Source of the DNA: Propionibacteriaceae bacterium
GTDB lineage: Bacteria > Actinomycetota > Actinomycetes > Propionibacteriales > Propionibacteriaceae
Direction: 5' to 3'
Assembly (NCBI GenBank): GCA_009782915.1
Contig: WRIC01000012.1
Location: 1 to 52,996 of the forward strand
DNA: 52,996 nucleotides
Under the pieces are notes generated by a model. That model saw only the letters and a list, made by a program, of their open reading frames with translations, had not been told where the DNA came from and did no database searches. A program made the position numbers and the translations under genes. Position 1 is the stretch's first letter. The number at the start of each line of letters is the position of its first letter. Below, in pieces: positions 34,760 to 44,867 of the stretch.

Positions 34760-36862
34760 ATGACCCGCCCCACCTTCCTCGCTCCCACCAACTCTTCAGG
34801 GCTGGGTGCGACTCTTGATGAGAAGGGGGCTGGGTTCTCGTTGTGGGCTCCACGGTCCACGCGAGTCGAATTGGCGTTGATCGCCCCAGACCGCGAGCAG
34901 ACTAATGTGGACATGGAGGTGGGCCCTGATGGAGTGTGGAGTGTCCATGTTCCTGAGATCCTTGCTGGGCAGATGTATGGTTTCCGCGTCCATGGGGAAT
35001 GGCAACCGCGCCAAGGACAGCGTTTCAACCCTGCTCGACTCCTGCTCGATCCTTATGCACGAGCTATCACTGGTGGTGTGGACTATTCCGGGCCTATCCA
35101 CGACCACACCTCAGAATCCGATTATCTTCCTGATCCCACTGATTCTTCCCATGCTGTGCCGATTTCTGTGGTGGTGACCCCTACTGACCCGCCCGAACCG
35201 CTGGAGAGAATCATTCATGACAACGAACGGGTGATCTTGGAAACTCACGTCAAGGGATATACTCTTCGCCATCCGCTTGTTCCTGAGCATCTTCGCGGCA
35301 CCTTTGCTGGTTTGGCTTATCCGGCTGTGATTGAACACCTCCAATCCTTAGGGATGACAACCCTAGAGTTGCTCCCGATTCACCACTTTGTTTCTGAACC
35401 TTTCGTCATTCGCTCTGGTTTATCCAATTATTGGGGATACAACACGATGGGTTTCTTTGCTCCCCATGCTGCTTATGCTTCTGTGGGTACGATGGGCGAG
35501 CAGGTCGATGAGTTCAAAGAGATGGTGACCAGTCTGCATCGGGCAGGAATTGAGGTCATCCTTGATGTGGTTTACAACCACACTGGTGAGGGCAACCATG
35601 AAGGTCCTACTCTGGCTTTTCGAGGGATCGATCACGCTGGTTACTATCGCCTCAGCGACAATATGTACGATGATTACGATGTCACTGGTTGTGGGAATTC
35701 GGTGGATACCTCCCAGGCAGGTGTTTTGGATATGGTGGTGGATTCCTTGCGCTATTGGGCTGGCGATATGGGGGTTGATGGGTTCCGTTTCGACCTGGCC
35801 ACAACTTTGATCCGTGATGAACTCCACCATGTGGATCATGGGCATCTGTTTAAGAAAGCCCTGGCTACCGATCCTAGGATCAAGAACACCGTGCTCATTG
35901 CTGAACCCTGGGATCTGGGCCCCTACGGCTACCAGGTGGGCGCGTGGGGTCGAGGATGGTCGGAATGGAATGGACAATTTCGTGACCACATTCGTGATTT
36001 CTGGAGAGGTGCGACCCCAGGCGTCCAAGAGCTGGCCACGCGCTTGTGTGGGTCCCCTGATCTCTTTGAGTACGACCAGCGCCCAGTGACCAATTCGATC
36101 AATTTTATTACCGCCCATGATGGGTTCACTCTTCGTGACCTGGTGACGTACAACGATAAGCATAATGAAGCCAACAATGAGAATAATCGCGATGGAACTG
36201 ACGATAATCGATCCTGGAACTGTGGTGTGGAGGGGGAAACCGATGATGAGGGGATCATTGCCCTGCGTAAGCGCCAGGTACGCAATTTTCTGATGACCCT
36301 GATCCTGTCCTATGGGACACCGATGATCACCGCAGGTGATGAATTCGGTCGTAGCCAGCAGGGAAACAACAACGCCTACTGCCAGGATTCACCGATCTCC
36401 TGGGCTTCGTGGGCGGCTGAGGACTGCTGGTATGACATCACTGACTTTCTGACGCGCTTGATCGAAATCCGCAACACCCACCCTGCCTTGTCGCCAGAGA
36501 ATTTTGTCCACCGTGAAGATGTCTGCACACCGGAGGGCACCTCATTGGGGCGTCCCCATTTGGCTTGGCTCAATGGTGGTAGTGGGGAGATGGGTGAGGC
36601 TGACTGGCATGACATGGGTCGGCGTCTGTTGGGCATGTATTCCTCCACCTGCCAGGAGGCGTTTATCTTGTGGGTTCATTCCGGAAATGGCCCTGCCCCG
36701 ATCACCTTGCCAGACGAGTCATGGGGGAAGTCTTATCGAATTGTCATCCATTCAGCTACGGAACCTGAGTTGCCTCGTGACGATGAAATTTTGGCCCCCG
36801 GATCAACACTGATTCTGCCTGCACACTCGGCTGTTCTCATGGAGGTTGAGGTATCCCTGTGA
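34760..36862 (+). CDS. glgX: Glycogen debranching enzyme, GlgX type
   Basis: About 700 residues of GH13 subfamily 11; hydrolyses alpha-1,6 branches in glycogen or limit dextrin. N-terminal CBM48-like domain (GAGFSLWAPRSTRVELALI), then the GH13 regions DVVYNHTGEGN, GFRFDLATTL (nucleophile Asp), LIAEPWD (acid Glu) and NFITAHDGFTLRDL. The insert NKHNEANNENNRDGTDDN-like loop is typical of GlgX. ATG at 34760 with AAGGA 5 nt upstream is preferred over the ATG at 34736. First gene of glgX-glgE-glgB (spacings 48 and 24 nt). Confidence 0.94.
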   Translation: MTRPTFLAPTNSSGLGATLDEKGAGFSLWAPRSTRVELALIAPDREQTNVDMEVGPDGVWSVHVPEILAGQMYGFRVHGEWQPRQGQRFNPARLLLDPYARAITGGVDYSGPIHDHTSESDYLPDPTDSSHAVPISVVVTPTDPPEPLERIIHDNERVILETHVKGYTLRHPLVPEHLRGTFAGLAYPAVIEHLQSLGMTTLELLPIHHFVSEPFVIRSGLSNYWGYNTMGFFAPHAAYASVGTMGEQVDEFKEMVTSLHRAGIEVILDVVYNHTGEGNHEGPTLAFRGIDHAGYYRLSDNMYDDYDVTGCGNSVDTSQAGVLDMVVDSLRYWAGDMGVDGFRFDLATTLIRDELHHVDHGHLFKKALATDPRIKNTVLIAEPWDLGPYGYQVGAWGRGWSEWNGQFRDHIRDFWRGATPGVQELATRLCGSPDLFEYDQRPVTNSINFITAHDGFTLRDLVTYNDKHNEANNENNRDGTDDNRSWNCGVEGETDDEGIIALRKRQVRNFLMTLILSYGTPMITAGDEFGRSQQGNNNAYCQDSPISWASWAAEDCWYDITDFLTRLIEIRNTHPALSPENFVHREDVCTPEGTSLGRPHLAWLNGGSGEMGEADWHDMGRRLLGMYSSTCQEAFILWVHSGNGPAPITLPDESWGKSYRIVIHSATEPELPRDDEILAPGSTLILPAHSAVLMEVEVSL

Positions 36863-36910
36863 GCGGGAATTTTCGCGACTGACTAGGGATATCGGGGATA
36901 GGTTAAACAT

Positions 36911-38935
36911 ATGAGTACGCCTGGGTCTAACGTCTCAATCCCCCTTCCCCTTGCCCCGAGTGTGCCACCTTTTCCCCGTGGTGTTGGACGTATTCCTGTG
37001 GTCAAGGTTGAGCCAGTTATTGAAGGTGGAGCCTACGCAGCTCAGGCGGTTGTTGGTGAGGCTTTTCCTGTGTCAGCGCGCGTTTTCCGCGAGGGTCATG
37101 ATGCTTTAGGTGCCAGGGTTGTTTTAACTTCCCCAGATGGCCAAGAATCTCTCTACCCGATGACCCAGATCTGGCCCGCAGGGTTGGATATCTATGAGGC
37201 TTGGGTGACACCTGATTCTCAGGGTCGGTGGACTTTCAGGGTGGAGGCATTCTCTGATCCTTGGCGTACCTGGCTCCATGATGCTCGTATCAAACTTGAT
37301 GGGAATATCGATGAGGAGTTGGTCTGGGGTCAAGCCCAACAGCTTCTGGAAACCTTTGCCCAGCAGACGTGGTCCACCGATCGTTCGACGTCGACGAAAC
37401 TGAAGACACTACTGAAAACCCACTTCGCTGATGGGTTCACCTCTACATCAACGACTTTCCTCCAAGAACTCATTGCTGACCAGGACATCCTCGAACGGTT
37501 GGAGCGAAATCCTCTCTGCGAACTTCTCTCCCCCACTGCTGATTTCCCGCTGTGGGTGGATCGCCGCCAAGCCTTGTTTTCTTCCTGGTACGAGATGTTC
37601 CCTCGCTCCCAGGGTGCGAAGAAAACCAAGACGGGGTGGACCTCCGGCAACTTCACCTCGGCCGCGGGGCGCTTGAAGTCGATTGCTGCTATGGGTTTTG
37701 ATGTGGTTTATCTTCCCCCTATTCATCCCATTGGTTCAGCCTTCCGCAAGGGGAAGAACAATACTCTCACCCCTGAGCCTGGTGATCCAGGCTCGCCATG
37801 GGCTGTGGGCAACAAAGACGGTGGCCACGACGCTATCCACCCTGATCTTGGTGACTTCGATTCTTTTGCCTCCTTTGTCGCCCAAGCGAAGAAACTGGGG
37901 ATGGAGGTGGCCCTCGACTTTGCTCTCCAGGCCTCCCCTGATCACCCGTGGGTGACCAGTCATCCGCAGTGGTTCACCACCCGAATTGATGGCACTATTG
38001 CCTACGCTGAGAATCCCCCGAAGAAATATCAGGACATCTATCCCATCAACTTCGATCAGGACCCCGAAGGCATCTACCAAGAATGCCTGCGCCTCATTGA
38101 GTTCTGGGTGGATAAGGGTGTCACGATCTTCCGCGTGGACAACCCTCACACGAAGCCACTGCAATTTTGGGCTTGGCTGATGGCCGAGATGCGACTGCGC
38201 CATCCTGATGTGTTGTTTTTGGCCGAGGCTTTCACCCGCCCAGAGATGATGCATGGGCTTGGCAAGATCGGATTCCACCAGTCGTACACCTATTTCACCT
38301 GGAGAACAGAAAAATGGGAGCTGGAGGAATACCTCACCCAATTAGCTGGGGAGATGGCTCCGTTCTATCGGCCAAATTTCTTTGTCAACACCCCCGATAT
38401 CAACCCCTACTACCTTCAGGATGGCAACCAGGCAGGTTTCGCTATCCGCGCGATTCTGGCAGCCACGATGAGCCCAAGTTGGGGGATGTATTCCGGATAC
38501 GAGTTATTCGAACATGCAGCGGTCGAAGGGCGCGAAGAATATCTCAATTCCGAAAAGTACGAGTACCGCCCCCGAGATTACTCCGCAACCCCCAATCTCA
38601 CCGGGTTGATCACTTCGCTCAACCGCCTTCGCCAAGAACACCCAGCTTTGCAGTCTTTGAGAACCATTCGATTCCATGACACCGCCAATGATCAGATCAT
38701 CGCCTACTCAAAAACTGCCGGTGAGGATCGACTTCTCATGGTTGTGTCACTGAATTTCACTGAAACCCAGGAAGGGCATCTCCATCTCAACTATGATGCT
38801 CTGGGACTCGACCACACCAAGGAGATTCATGTGCGCGATCAACTCAGCGGACAGGAATGGATCTGGGGAACCGAAGCGTACCTGAATCTCTATCCTGCCC
38901 ATCCGGCGCATATCCTAGTCATTACCCAGCCCTAG
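36911..38935 (+). CDS. glgE: Alpha-1,4-glucan:maltose-1-phosphate maltosyltransferase
   Basis: 674 residues, GH13 subfamily 3. It extends alpha-1,4-glucans by maltosyl units from maltose 1-phosphate. N-terminal beta-sandwich (GRIPVVKVEPVIEGGAYAA) and the dimer-forming helical S domain come first. Then VYLPPIHPIGSAFRKGKNNT (start of the barrel), FRVDNPHTKPLQFW (nucleophile Asp), FLAEAFTRPEMM (acid/base Glu) and NTPDINPYYLQDG follow, all characteristic of GlgE. Length matches the roughly 660-700 residue family. Lies between glgX and glgB; the partner maltokinase is at 24473. Confidence 0.96.
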   Translation: MSTPGSNVSIPLPLAPSVPPFPRGVGRIPVVKVEPVIEGGAYAAQAVVGEAFPVSARVFREGHDALGARVVLTSPDGQESLYPMTQIWPAGLDIYEAWVTPDSQGRWTFRVEAFSDPWRTWLHDARIKLDGNIDEELVWGQAQQLLETFAQQTWSTDRSTSTKLKTLLKTHFADGFTSTSTTFLQELIADQDILERLERNPLCELLSPTADFPLWVDRRQALFSSWYEMFPRSQGAKKTKTGWTSGNFTSAAGRLKSIAAMGFDVVYLPPIHPIGSAFRKGKNNTLTPEPGDPGSPWAVGNKDGGHDAIHPDLGDFDSFASFVAQAKKLGMEVALDFALQASPDHPWVTSHPQWFTTRIDGTIAYAENPPKKYQDIYPINFDQDPEGIYQECLRLIEFWVDKGVTIFRVDNPHTKPLQFWAWLMAEMRLRHPDVLFLAEAFTRPEMMHGLGKIGFHQSYTYFTWRTEKWELEEYLTQLAGEMAPFYRPNFFVNTPDINPYYLQDGNQAGFAIRAILAATMSPSWGMYSGYELFEHAAVEGREEYLNSEKYEYRPRDYSATPNLTGLITSLNRLRQEHPALQSLRTIRFHDTANDQIIAYSKTAGEDRLLMVVSLNFTETQEGHLHLNYDALGLDHTKEIHVRDQLSGQEWIWGTEAYLNLYPAHPAHILVITQP

Positions 38936-38959
38936 GAATAACACAAGAAACGAGGAGCC

Positions 38960-41101
38960 ATGGCCACCTATGATCTCGCAGGTGAACTGCGCGGAACCGA
39001 CATGGAGGGACTAACTCGGGGTTCCGACACTGAATTGTGGCGTCGCCTCGGCGCCCACACCACCACAGTGCTGGACAGCGAGACTCAGATGCGAATACCT
39101 GGTGTTCGTTTCTCGGTATGGGCACCTAATGCCCAGAAGGTGTTACTCAGTGGAGACTTCAACTTCTGGGGTGGCGACGAAATGATCCAGCTCCCTGGAA
39201 CAGGGGTCTGGTCTCGGTTCATTGAAACCATTGGGGACGGCACCCGCTACAAATTCAAGATCTTGGGTGCTGATGGTGTCTGGCGTGAGAAATCCGATCC
39301 GATGGCGCAGTTCGCTGAAACCGATGGCAATACTGCTGGAATCGTGTTCACCTCCCATCATCAGTGGGGTGACGATGACTGGATGAAAGCCCGCGAGACC
39401 TGGGAGCCGTGGAGTTCACCAGTGTCGATCTATGAGGTTCACTTGGGAGCGTGGCGACAGGGAAAGACATACCGCGAACTAGCAGCAGAACTGGTCGAAT
39501 ATGTGACCTGGCAGGGATATACCCACGTGGAGTTCATGCCTTTGTCTGAACACCCCTTCCTGGGTTCCTGGGGTTACCAAACCACAGGATATTTCGCTCC
39601 CACATCGCGGTACGGCAATCCCGACGACGTCCGCTATCTCATCGACCAACTCCACCAGGGAGGCATCGGCGTCATCATGGATTGGGTGCCTGGCCACTTT
39701 GCCACCGATGAGTGGTCTTTGGTGAATTTCGATGGTACGGCACTCTATGAGCACTCTGATCCACGCCAGGGATACCACCCTGACTGGGGGACGTATATCT
39801 TCAATTTCGGACGCAACGAAGTGAAGTCCTTCCTGGTGTCGAATGCTCTGTATTGGCTTCAACAATTCCATGTCGATGGTTTACGTGTGGATGCTGTGGC
39901 TTCGATGCTCTATCTGGATTATTCCCGCGAGGAAGGCCAGTGGGTGCCTAACCAGTACGGTGGACGCGAGAATCTGGAAGCCATCGATTTCTTGAAGTAC
40001 GTCAACCACCATCTGTACCGTCGAAACCCCGGGATCATGATGATCGCTGAGGAGTCCACCTCCTTTGCTGGGGTGACCAAACCTGTCGACGCTGATGGTT
40101 TGGGTTTTGGTTTCAAATGGAATATGGGTTGGATGAATGATTCCCTGCGCTATATCGAACTGGACCCCATCTACCGGCAATGGCACCACGGGGACATCAC
40201 TTTCTCTACCGTGTATAACTATTCAGAGAATTTCATTCTTCCCATCAGCCATGACGAAGTCGTCCATGGCAAGGGAACCATGATCGAGAAGGTCCCTCAA
40301 GATGACTGGCGTAAGTTCGCTACCTTGAGAGCCTTCTATTCCTACCAGTGGGCTTGGCCAGGAAAGCAATTGGTTTTCATGGGGCAAGAGTTTGCCCAGC
40401 GCAAAGAATTCTCTGCCTCAGACTCCCTTGAATGGTGGGTCACCGATCTGTGGGGTCATCATGGCTTGCAGTACCTCTTCCATGACATGAACTCTCTGTA
40501 TCGCTCGCGTAGTGCCCTGTGGCAGCAAGACCACGACCCAGCTGGTTTTCAGTGGGTGGTCGGTGAGGACTCGTCAGCTAATGTATTTGCTTGGTTACGG
40601 CGAGACAAGAACAGAAATATGGTGGTGTGTGTGACCAATTTCTCCGCAACCCCACACGAGAGATACCGCATCGGTTTGCCTGAAGCCGGGGTTTGGAAAG
40701 AGATTCTCAACACTAATTCCGAGATTTACGACGGCACTGGTGACTACCTGAACACTGGGATTAACGTACGCACTGGAGACCATGGTGGATTCGCCCATTA
40801 TGCTGACATTGCTATTCCCGCTCTGGCGAGTGTCTGGTTGGAATGGGTTCCTGCTGAGATCACCCCACCGCCTGTGGCACCATCAACCCTGAAAACCGTT
40901 ACCCCTGAGTCGAAGTATCCTGGTGGTTATGTCGGAGACAACCCACCGGCTGGGTACGACATCAAAGGCAATGAGGATTCCATGAAATACCACACCACCG
41001 AATCGCAGTGGTATTCCATCACGGTTGCGGAGGTGTGGTTTAACACTGAGGAAGCAGCCAGAGCAGCTGGATTTATCAACGTGTTGGACAATAAGAAGTA
41101 G
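38960..41101 (+). CDS. glgB: 1,4-alpha-glucan branching enzyme with an extra C-terminal domain
   Basis: 713 residues. CBM48 domain ([20 protein letters not shown]), then GH13 regions [45 protein letters not shown] (nucleophile Asp), MIAEESTSF (Glu) and [10 protein letters not shown]. The ordinary enzyme ends near residue 631 (SVWLEWVP). An extra 82 residues follow: a Pro/Thr-rich linker and then a small domain (about 662-707) reading [34 protein letters not shown] and GFIN, the pattern of the so-called sunset domain of actinobacteria. It introduces alpha-1,6 branches into the glucan made by GlgE. ATG start with GAGGAG upstream. Convergent with the LysE gene (9 nt gap). Confidence 0.95.
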   Translation: MATYDLAGELRGTDMEGLTRGSDTELWRRLGAHTTTVLDSETQMRIPGVRFSVWAPNAQKVLLSGDFNFWGGDEMIQLPGTGVWSRFIETIGDGTRYKFKILGADGVWREKSDPMAQFAETDGNTAGIVFTSHHQWGDDDWMKARETWEPWSSPVSIYEVHLGAWRQGKTYRELAAELVEYVTWQGYTHVEFMPLSEHPFLGSWGYQTTGYFAPTSRYGNPDDVRYLIDQLHQGGIGVIMDWVPGHFATDEWSLVNFDGTALYEHSDPRQGYHPDWGTYIFNFGRNEVKSFLVSNALYWLQQFHVDGLRVDAVASMLYLDYSREEGQWVPNQYGGRENLEAIDFLKYVNHHLYRRNPGIMMIAEESTSFAGVTKPVDADGLGFGFKWNMGWMNDSLRYIELDPIYRQWHHGDITFSTVYNYSENFILPISHDEVVHGKGTMIEKVPQDDWRKFATLRAFYSYQWAWPGKQLVFMGQEFAQRKEFSASDSLEWWVTDLWGHHGLQYLFHDMNSLYRSRSALWQQDHDPAGFQWVVGEDSSANVFAWLRRDKNRNMVVCVTNFSATPHERYRIGLPEAGVWKEILNTNSEIYDGTGDYLNTGINVRTGDHGGFAHYADIAIPALASVWLEWVPAEITPPPVAPSTLKTVTPESKYPGGYVGDNPPAGYDIKGNEDSMKYHTTESQWYSITVAEVWFNTEEAARAAGFINVLDNKK

Positions 41102-41110
41102 CCACTTATC

Positions 41111-41713
41111 TCAGATCACCAAAGAGATCGCGATGGCCCACATCACCAGGGCAATCAGTATGTCTAGGACGCGCCAGGTGTTTCGTGAGGTAAATAGTGG
41201 CTGAAGGAAGCGAGCCGCGTACCCAAGAAGGGTGAACCACACAGCTGATGCCACCATGGCTCCACTGGCGAACCACCAGTGGAAGGGATGGTGCCCCATC
41301 GCCAGCGAACCCAGCAGAATGACTGTGTCGAGGTAAACATGGGGGTTAAGCCAGGTGAGTGCCAGGCAGGTGAGAACCACTGGGAGTAGTCCTTGATTGT
41401 TCTGCTCGCCATCGTTGACCCATGATTCCCCTGTGACTGCCCGACGTAGGGACAAAAGACCATAGACCACCAGGAAGGCAAACCCCAACCATGTCATGGC
41501 AGGTATTGCCCAGGAGGCGAGGTGGGAGACCCTTTCCAGGAAGGCTGTGCCCACCGCGATCAATACCACATCTGAGGCAAGACAGATTCCCACTACCCAA
41601 GCAAGATGTTGTCGGGCAATCCCCTGGCGCAAAACAAAGATATTCTGCGCCCCAATGGCGATGATCAGTGATAACCCTGCTGCAAGGCCGGCCAGGATAC
41701 TGCCAAGGATCAT
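41111..41713 (-). CDS. LysE/ArgO family amino-acid exporter
   Basis: 200 residues with five to six membrane helices. The family signature ILAGLAAGLSLIIAIGAQNIFVLRQG is at the N-terminus, with CLASDVVLIAVG following and TWLNPHVYLDTVILLGS in the middle. LysE/ArgO proteins export basic amino acids such as lysine or arginine. Length matches. The gene begins 3 nt after the stop of the thioredoxin-fold/TPR gene, so the two are co-transcribed. A LysG/ArgP-like regulator is not seen next to it. Confidence 0.9.
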   Translation of the reverse strand: MILGSILAGLAAGLSLIIAIGAQNIFVLRQGIARQHLAWVVGICLASDVVLIAVGTAFLERVSHLASWAIPAMTWLGFAFLVVYGLLSLRRAVTGESWVNDGEQNNQGLLPVVLTCLALTWLNPHVYLDTVILLGSLAMGHHPFHWWFASGAMVASAVWFTLLGYAARFLQPLFTSRNTWRVLDILIALVMWAIAISLVI

Positions 41714-41716
41714 GGT

Positions 41717-42616
41717 TCAGAACAAGGCAGTGGAGAGGTTTCGACGCGCCGACAAGACCACCTTGTCTGCTGGGTCTTGGGTGTCGAAGAGCTCCAAGAT
41801 TCGAAGCCTGAGTTTTTCACGATCATCTCCTGTGTGCTCAGTTATGGCTGTGGTGAGCAGCAGGAATCCTTTCTCGGCGTCACCGAGTGCCACAGCAATA
41901 TCCGCAGCCGCCAAGATGGCCTCCAAGGAGGGTTGTTTCCCATCTGCTTCCTCCATGACCTTCTTCGGGTCCAGCCCAGACACGCGCATCAGTAGACCTG
42001 CCTGTGCCTTGCCAATTTTGGCTAATCCGTCGCCTGGGGTCTCGGTGAGTAGTCGTGAGAATTCTGCTTCTGCTGTGGCATAGTCCTCACGAGCCATGGC
42101 TTCATAGGCGCCGACGTACCGCGGATCCTCCTCGGGTTCTTCACCTTGAGTAGTTCCCTCATCTGCTGGCTCATCTGCGCGGGTTTGAGGTTCTGCTTTA
42201 CCGAGGATCCCGTTTCCTGCAGCCATCTTGAGCAATTCAGCGATAACTTTTTCTGCTTCTTCTTTGGGCATTGAACCCTGCCACAGCGGTACGAGCTGTC
42301 CTGAGATCACACCCACGACCATGGGAACAGCGCGAATCTGGAGAGCTTGAACGATTTGTGGTGAGGTGTCCACGTTCATCCGAGCGAGAAGCCAGGACCC
42401 TCCTGCGTTATTGGCTAAGGAAGACAGGGTCTCACCCATGGCGGTTGATTCTGGTGCCTTTGAGGAGTAAAACTCGATGACAACGGCGTGTTGGAGAGAC
42501 TTTCGAAGGGTTGCTTCAAAGCTCTCTTCAGTCACCTCGGTGACAAAAGAACCTGTGGGTTGAGCAGTGGTTTGTGCCAGTTGTGAAAGGTCAACTGCGC
42601 CGGAAATCTGTGCCAT
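41717..42616 (-). CDS. Thioredoxin-fold/TPR protein (YbbN/CnoX-like), no redox cysteines
   Basis: 299 residues. N-terminal thioredoxin fold (about 20-130, with VVIEFYSSKAPESTAMGE and VPMVVGVISGQLVPLW), then an acidic linker rich in Glu/Asp/Thr and a tetratricopeptide-like C-terminal half (YEAMAREDYATAEAEFSRLL; RLRILELFDTQDPAD). The usual CxxC is replaced by SKAPES, so no dithiol chemistry. CnoX/YbbN proteins work as holdases that pass clients to chaperonins; a client-binding function is inferred. Divergent from phosphoglucomutase, coupled to the LysE gene downstream. Confidence 0.85.
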   Translation of the reverse strand: MAQISGAVDLSQLAQTTAQPTGSFVTEVTEESFEATLRKSLQHAVVIEFYSSKAPESTAMGETLSSLANNAGGSWLLARMNVDTSPQIVQALQIRAVPMVVGVISGQLVPLWQGSMPKEEAEKVIAELLKMAAGNGILGKAEPQTRADEPADEGTTQGEEPEEDPRYVGAYEAMAREDYATAEAEFSRLLTETPGDGLAKIGKAQAGLLMRVSGLDPKKVMEEADGKQPSLEAILAAADIAVALGDAEKGFLLLTTAITEHTGDDREKLRLRILELFDTQDPADKVVLSARRNLSTALF

Positions 42617-42683
42617 AGAGTTATTCTCTCACGAAGAGGGGTATGGCTTGCTTCTCGTTGTCCACATAGAGGAAGATGGCACC

Positions 42684-44312
42684 ATGACTCATGCTCGCGC
42701 TGGCTTAGCTGCCCTTCCCGAAGACCTCATTGATGCTGACGAACTCATCTCGGCTTATTACGACATCATCCCTGATGTGACCAATCCTGACCAACAGGTG
42801 GTCTTTGGCACCTCTGGGCATCGTGGTTCAAGTTTTGATGGCGCCTTCAACCAAGCGCATATTGCTTGCATCACCCAAGCATTGATCGAATACCGAGCCA
42901 CCCAGTCGATCACAGGTCCGATCTTTCTTGCCAAGGACACCCATGGTCTGTCCTTGCCTGCTTGGAAAACCGCACTGGAGGTTCTCGCCGCCAACTCCAT
43001 CACAGTGTTAGCTGACCAGGAAACCGACTACACTCCCACCCCGGCGCTGTCACGAGCAATCATCGCCTACAACGAAGGTCGTACCTCTGATCTGGCTGAC
43101 GGCATCGTGGTCACACCGTCACACAATCCTCCCCGCGATGGTGGATTCAAATACAACCCACCCGAGGGCGGGCCTGCAGATACCTCGGCAACCACCTGGA
43201 TCGCCGCTCGTGCCAACGAGTTGCTGAAGGATCCCAACCAGGTGGTTCGCTCCAGCAATCTCGACACGGTCACGTGGTTTGACTTCCGCACCCCCTACTG
43301 TGATGCCCTGTCCACCGTGGTGGACCTCGATGCCATTATCTCCGCAGGGGTACGCATCGGGGCTAATCCTCTCGGTGGTGCCTCGTTGCAATATTGGCAC
43401 TACCTCGCTGAGACCACTGGACTGGATTTAACAATCACTGACACGCGAATCGACCCTCGATTCTCTTTTGTCACCTTGGACCATGATGGAAAGATCCGCA
43501 TGGATTGCTCCTCGCCGTACTGTATGGCCAATGTGGTCGCTGATCGCGCCAACTACGATATCTCTACAGGCAATGATGCTGATGCGGATCGCCATGGCAT
43601 TGTCACACCCGAGGCTGGTTTGCTTGGCCCCAACCACTACCTTGCTGTAGCCATCCACTACCTTTTCACCCATCGTCCTGGGTGGAATGCCACTGCTGGA
43701 ATAGGGAAAACTCTGGTGTCTAGTTCCATGATTGATCGGGTTGCTTCCTCGATTGGTCGCGAACTCATTGAGGTTCCTGTGGGTTTCAAGTGGTTTGTTC
43801 CCGGTTTGATTGCTGGAACACTCGGCTTCGGTGGTGAAGAATCTGCTGGCGCCTCCTTCCTCACCCGCCAAGGGAAAACCTGGACCACCGACAAGGATGG
43901 GATCATTTTGGCTTTGTTGGCTTCCGAAATCTTGGCGGTCACCGGAAAGACTCCTAGCGCCCATTACGCCAATTTGGAAGAAGAATTTGGAGCCTCCAGT
44001 TATGCGCGTATGGATGCTCCAGCCACCCGTGAACAAAAATCGAGACTGTCTGGTTTGTCCGCTGATGATGTTACTGCCAAGGAGCTGGCTGGTGAACCCA
44101 TCACTGCTGCTATGACCGAAGCCCCCGGTAATGGTGCTGCTATTGGGGGGCTTAAGGTCACCACTGAGAATGCCTGGTTTGCTGCTCGCCCATCGGGGAC
44201 AGAAAACATCTACAAGATCTATGCAGAATCCTTCCTCGGTGAGGACCATCTCAGACAGGTGCAAAACGAGGCACGCGATGTCGTCGATCAGGCTCTAGAA
44301 TCAAGCAAGTAA
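42684..44312 (+). CDS. pgm: Phosphoglucomutase, alpha-D-glucose phosphate specific
   Basis: About 542 residues from ATG at 42684 (GAGGA upstream; the longer in-frame start at 42567 would overlap the divergent gene). Interconverts glucose 1-phosphate and glucose 6-phosphate. FGTSGHRGSS (41-50), the catalytic phosphoserine loop TPSHNPPRDGG (S146), the metal loop GNDADADRHG, the sugar-specific loop GFGGEESAGASFL and the phosphate-binding ARPSGTENIYKIY are all present. It links glycolysis to the glucan genes 1.6 kb upstream. Ends 15 nt before the convergent PH-domain gene. Confidence 0.95.
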   Translation: MTHARAGLAALPEDLIDADELISAYYDIIPDVTNPDQQVVFGTSGHRGSSFDGAFNQAHIACITQALIEYRATQSITGPIFLAKDTHGLSLPAWKTALEVLAANSITVLADQETDYTPTPALSRAIIAYNEGRTSDLADGIVVTPSHNPPRDGGFKYNPPEGGPADTSATTWIAARANELLKDPNQVVRSSNLDTVTWFDFRTPYCDALSTVVDLDAIISAGVRIGANPLGGASLQYWHYLAETTGLDLTITDTRIDPRFSFVTLDHDGKIRMDCSSPYCMANVVADRANYDISTGNDADADRHGIVTPEAGLLGPNHYLAVAIHYLFTHRPGWNATAGIGKTLVSSSMIDRVASSIGRELIEVPVGFKWFVPGLIAGTLGFGGEESAGASFLTRQGKTWTTDKDGIILALLASEILAVTGKTPSAHYANLEEEFGASSYARMDAPATREQKSRLSGLSADDVTAKELAGEPITAAMTEAPGNGAAIGGLKVTTENAWFAARPSGTENIYKIYAESFLGEDHLRQVQNEARDVVDQALESSK

Positions 44313-44327
44313 GGTAGATGACGGGTT

Positions 44328-44867
44328 TTAAGAACCGTCGTCGAGTTCGCGGGCTTGAGCAGAAGCGCGTACCCCTGCTCGCTGGATCACTCGCTGGATC
44401 ATGAGATCTCTTCCACGAGGATCACCCACAAAGGTGATCTCCCTCAACCCTTGGGCTTCAGCGGCTGATTCGAACGTGAAGTGACCATAGTCGAAGGTCA
44501 TCCCCCACAGCGACTGCATCACTGAGATGTCTAAAATTCGCGACAAGGGCATGGTGGCCACATGGCGTTCGACGATCCCATGGACTCGATAGACCCTCAT
44601 ATTGGTGATGACGAAACGATCCATCGATAAACCGTGGAACTTCCACAACCCAATCAGAGCGATGACCATTCCCACAATCACAACAACGATCCACAGTCTC
44701 CCTGCCACTGGGGCAGCAAACATCACCAGTATTCCTACCAGGGAAATAAAGATCGCTGGCACCATGCAGATGGGATGCTTGACCACTTCATCGATAATTT
44801 GTTCGCCTTCATCTGAGAGCAGATACCGGGCGACATCGGGTTTGAAGAGGGATGGACGGGAGTCCAT
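44328..44867 (-). CDS. Membrane protein with a bacterial PH (bPH2/DUF304) domain
   Basis: 179 residues. Two adjacent membrane helices (about 35-53 and 58-76: ICMVPAIFISLVGILVMFA, GRLWIVVVIVGMVIALIGL) precede a bPH2 domain with FVITNMRVYRVHGIVERHVATM and PLSRILDISVMQSLWG. Such proteins are widespread in actinobacteria; some act in cell envelope or stress functions, mostly uncharacterised. Its ATG overlaps-adjoins the TAA of the 54-residue membrane protein (TAAATG), whose last codons GGGAGGA provide the ribosome binding site, so the pair is coupled. Confidence 0.87.
   Translation of the reverse strand: MDSRPSLFKPDVARYLLSDEGEQIIDEVVKHPICMVPAIFISLVGILVMFAAPVAGRLWIVVVIVGMVIALIGLWKFHGLSMDRFVITNMRVYRVHGIVERHVATMPLSRILDISVMQSLWGMTFDYGHFTFESAAEAQGLREITFVGDPRGRDLMIQRVIQRAGVRASAQARELDDGS

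Noticed and set aside
35420-36163. 247-residue minus-strand frame inside glgX
   Set aside because: Antisense shadow of GH13 catalytic regions.
43428-44264. 278-residue minus-strand frame inside pgm
   Set aside because: Shadow of phosphoglucomutase; the plus-strand frame carries every catalytic motif.
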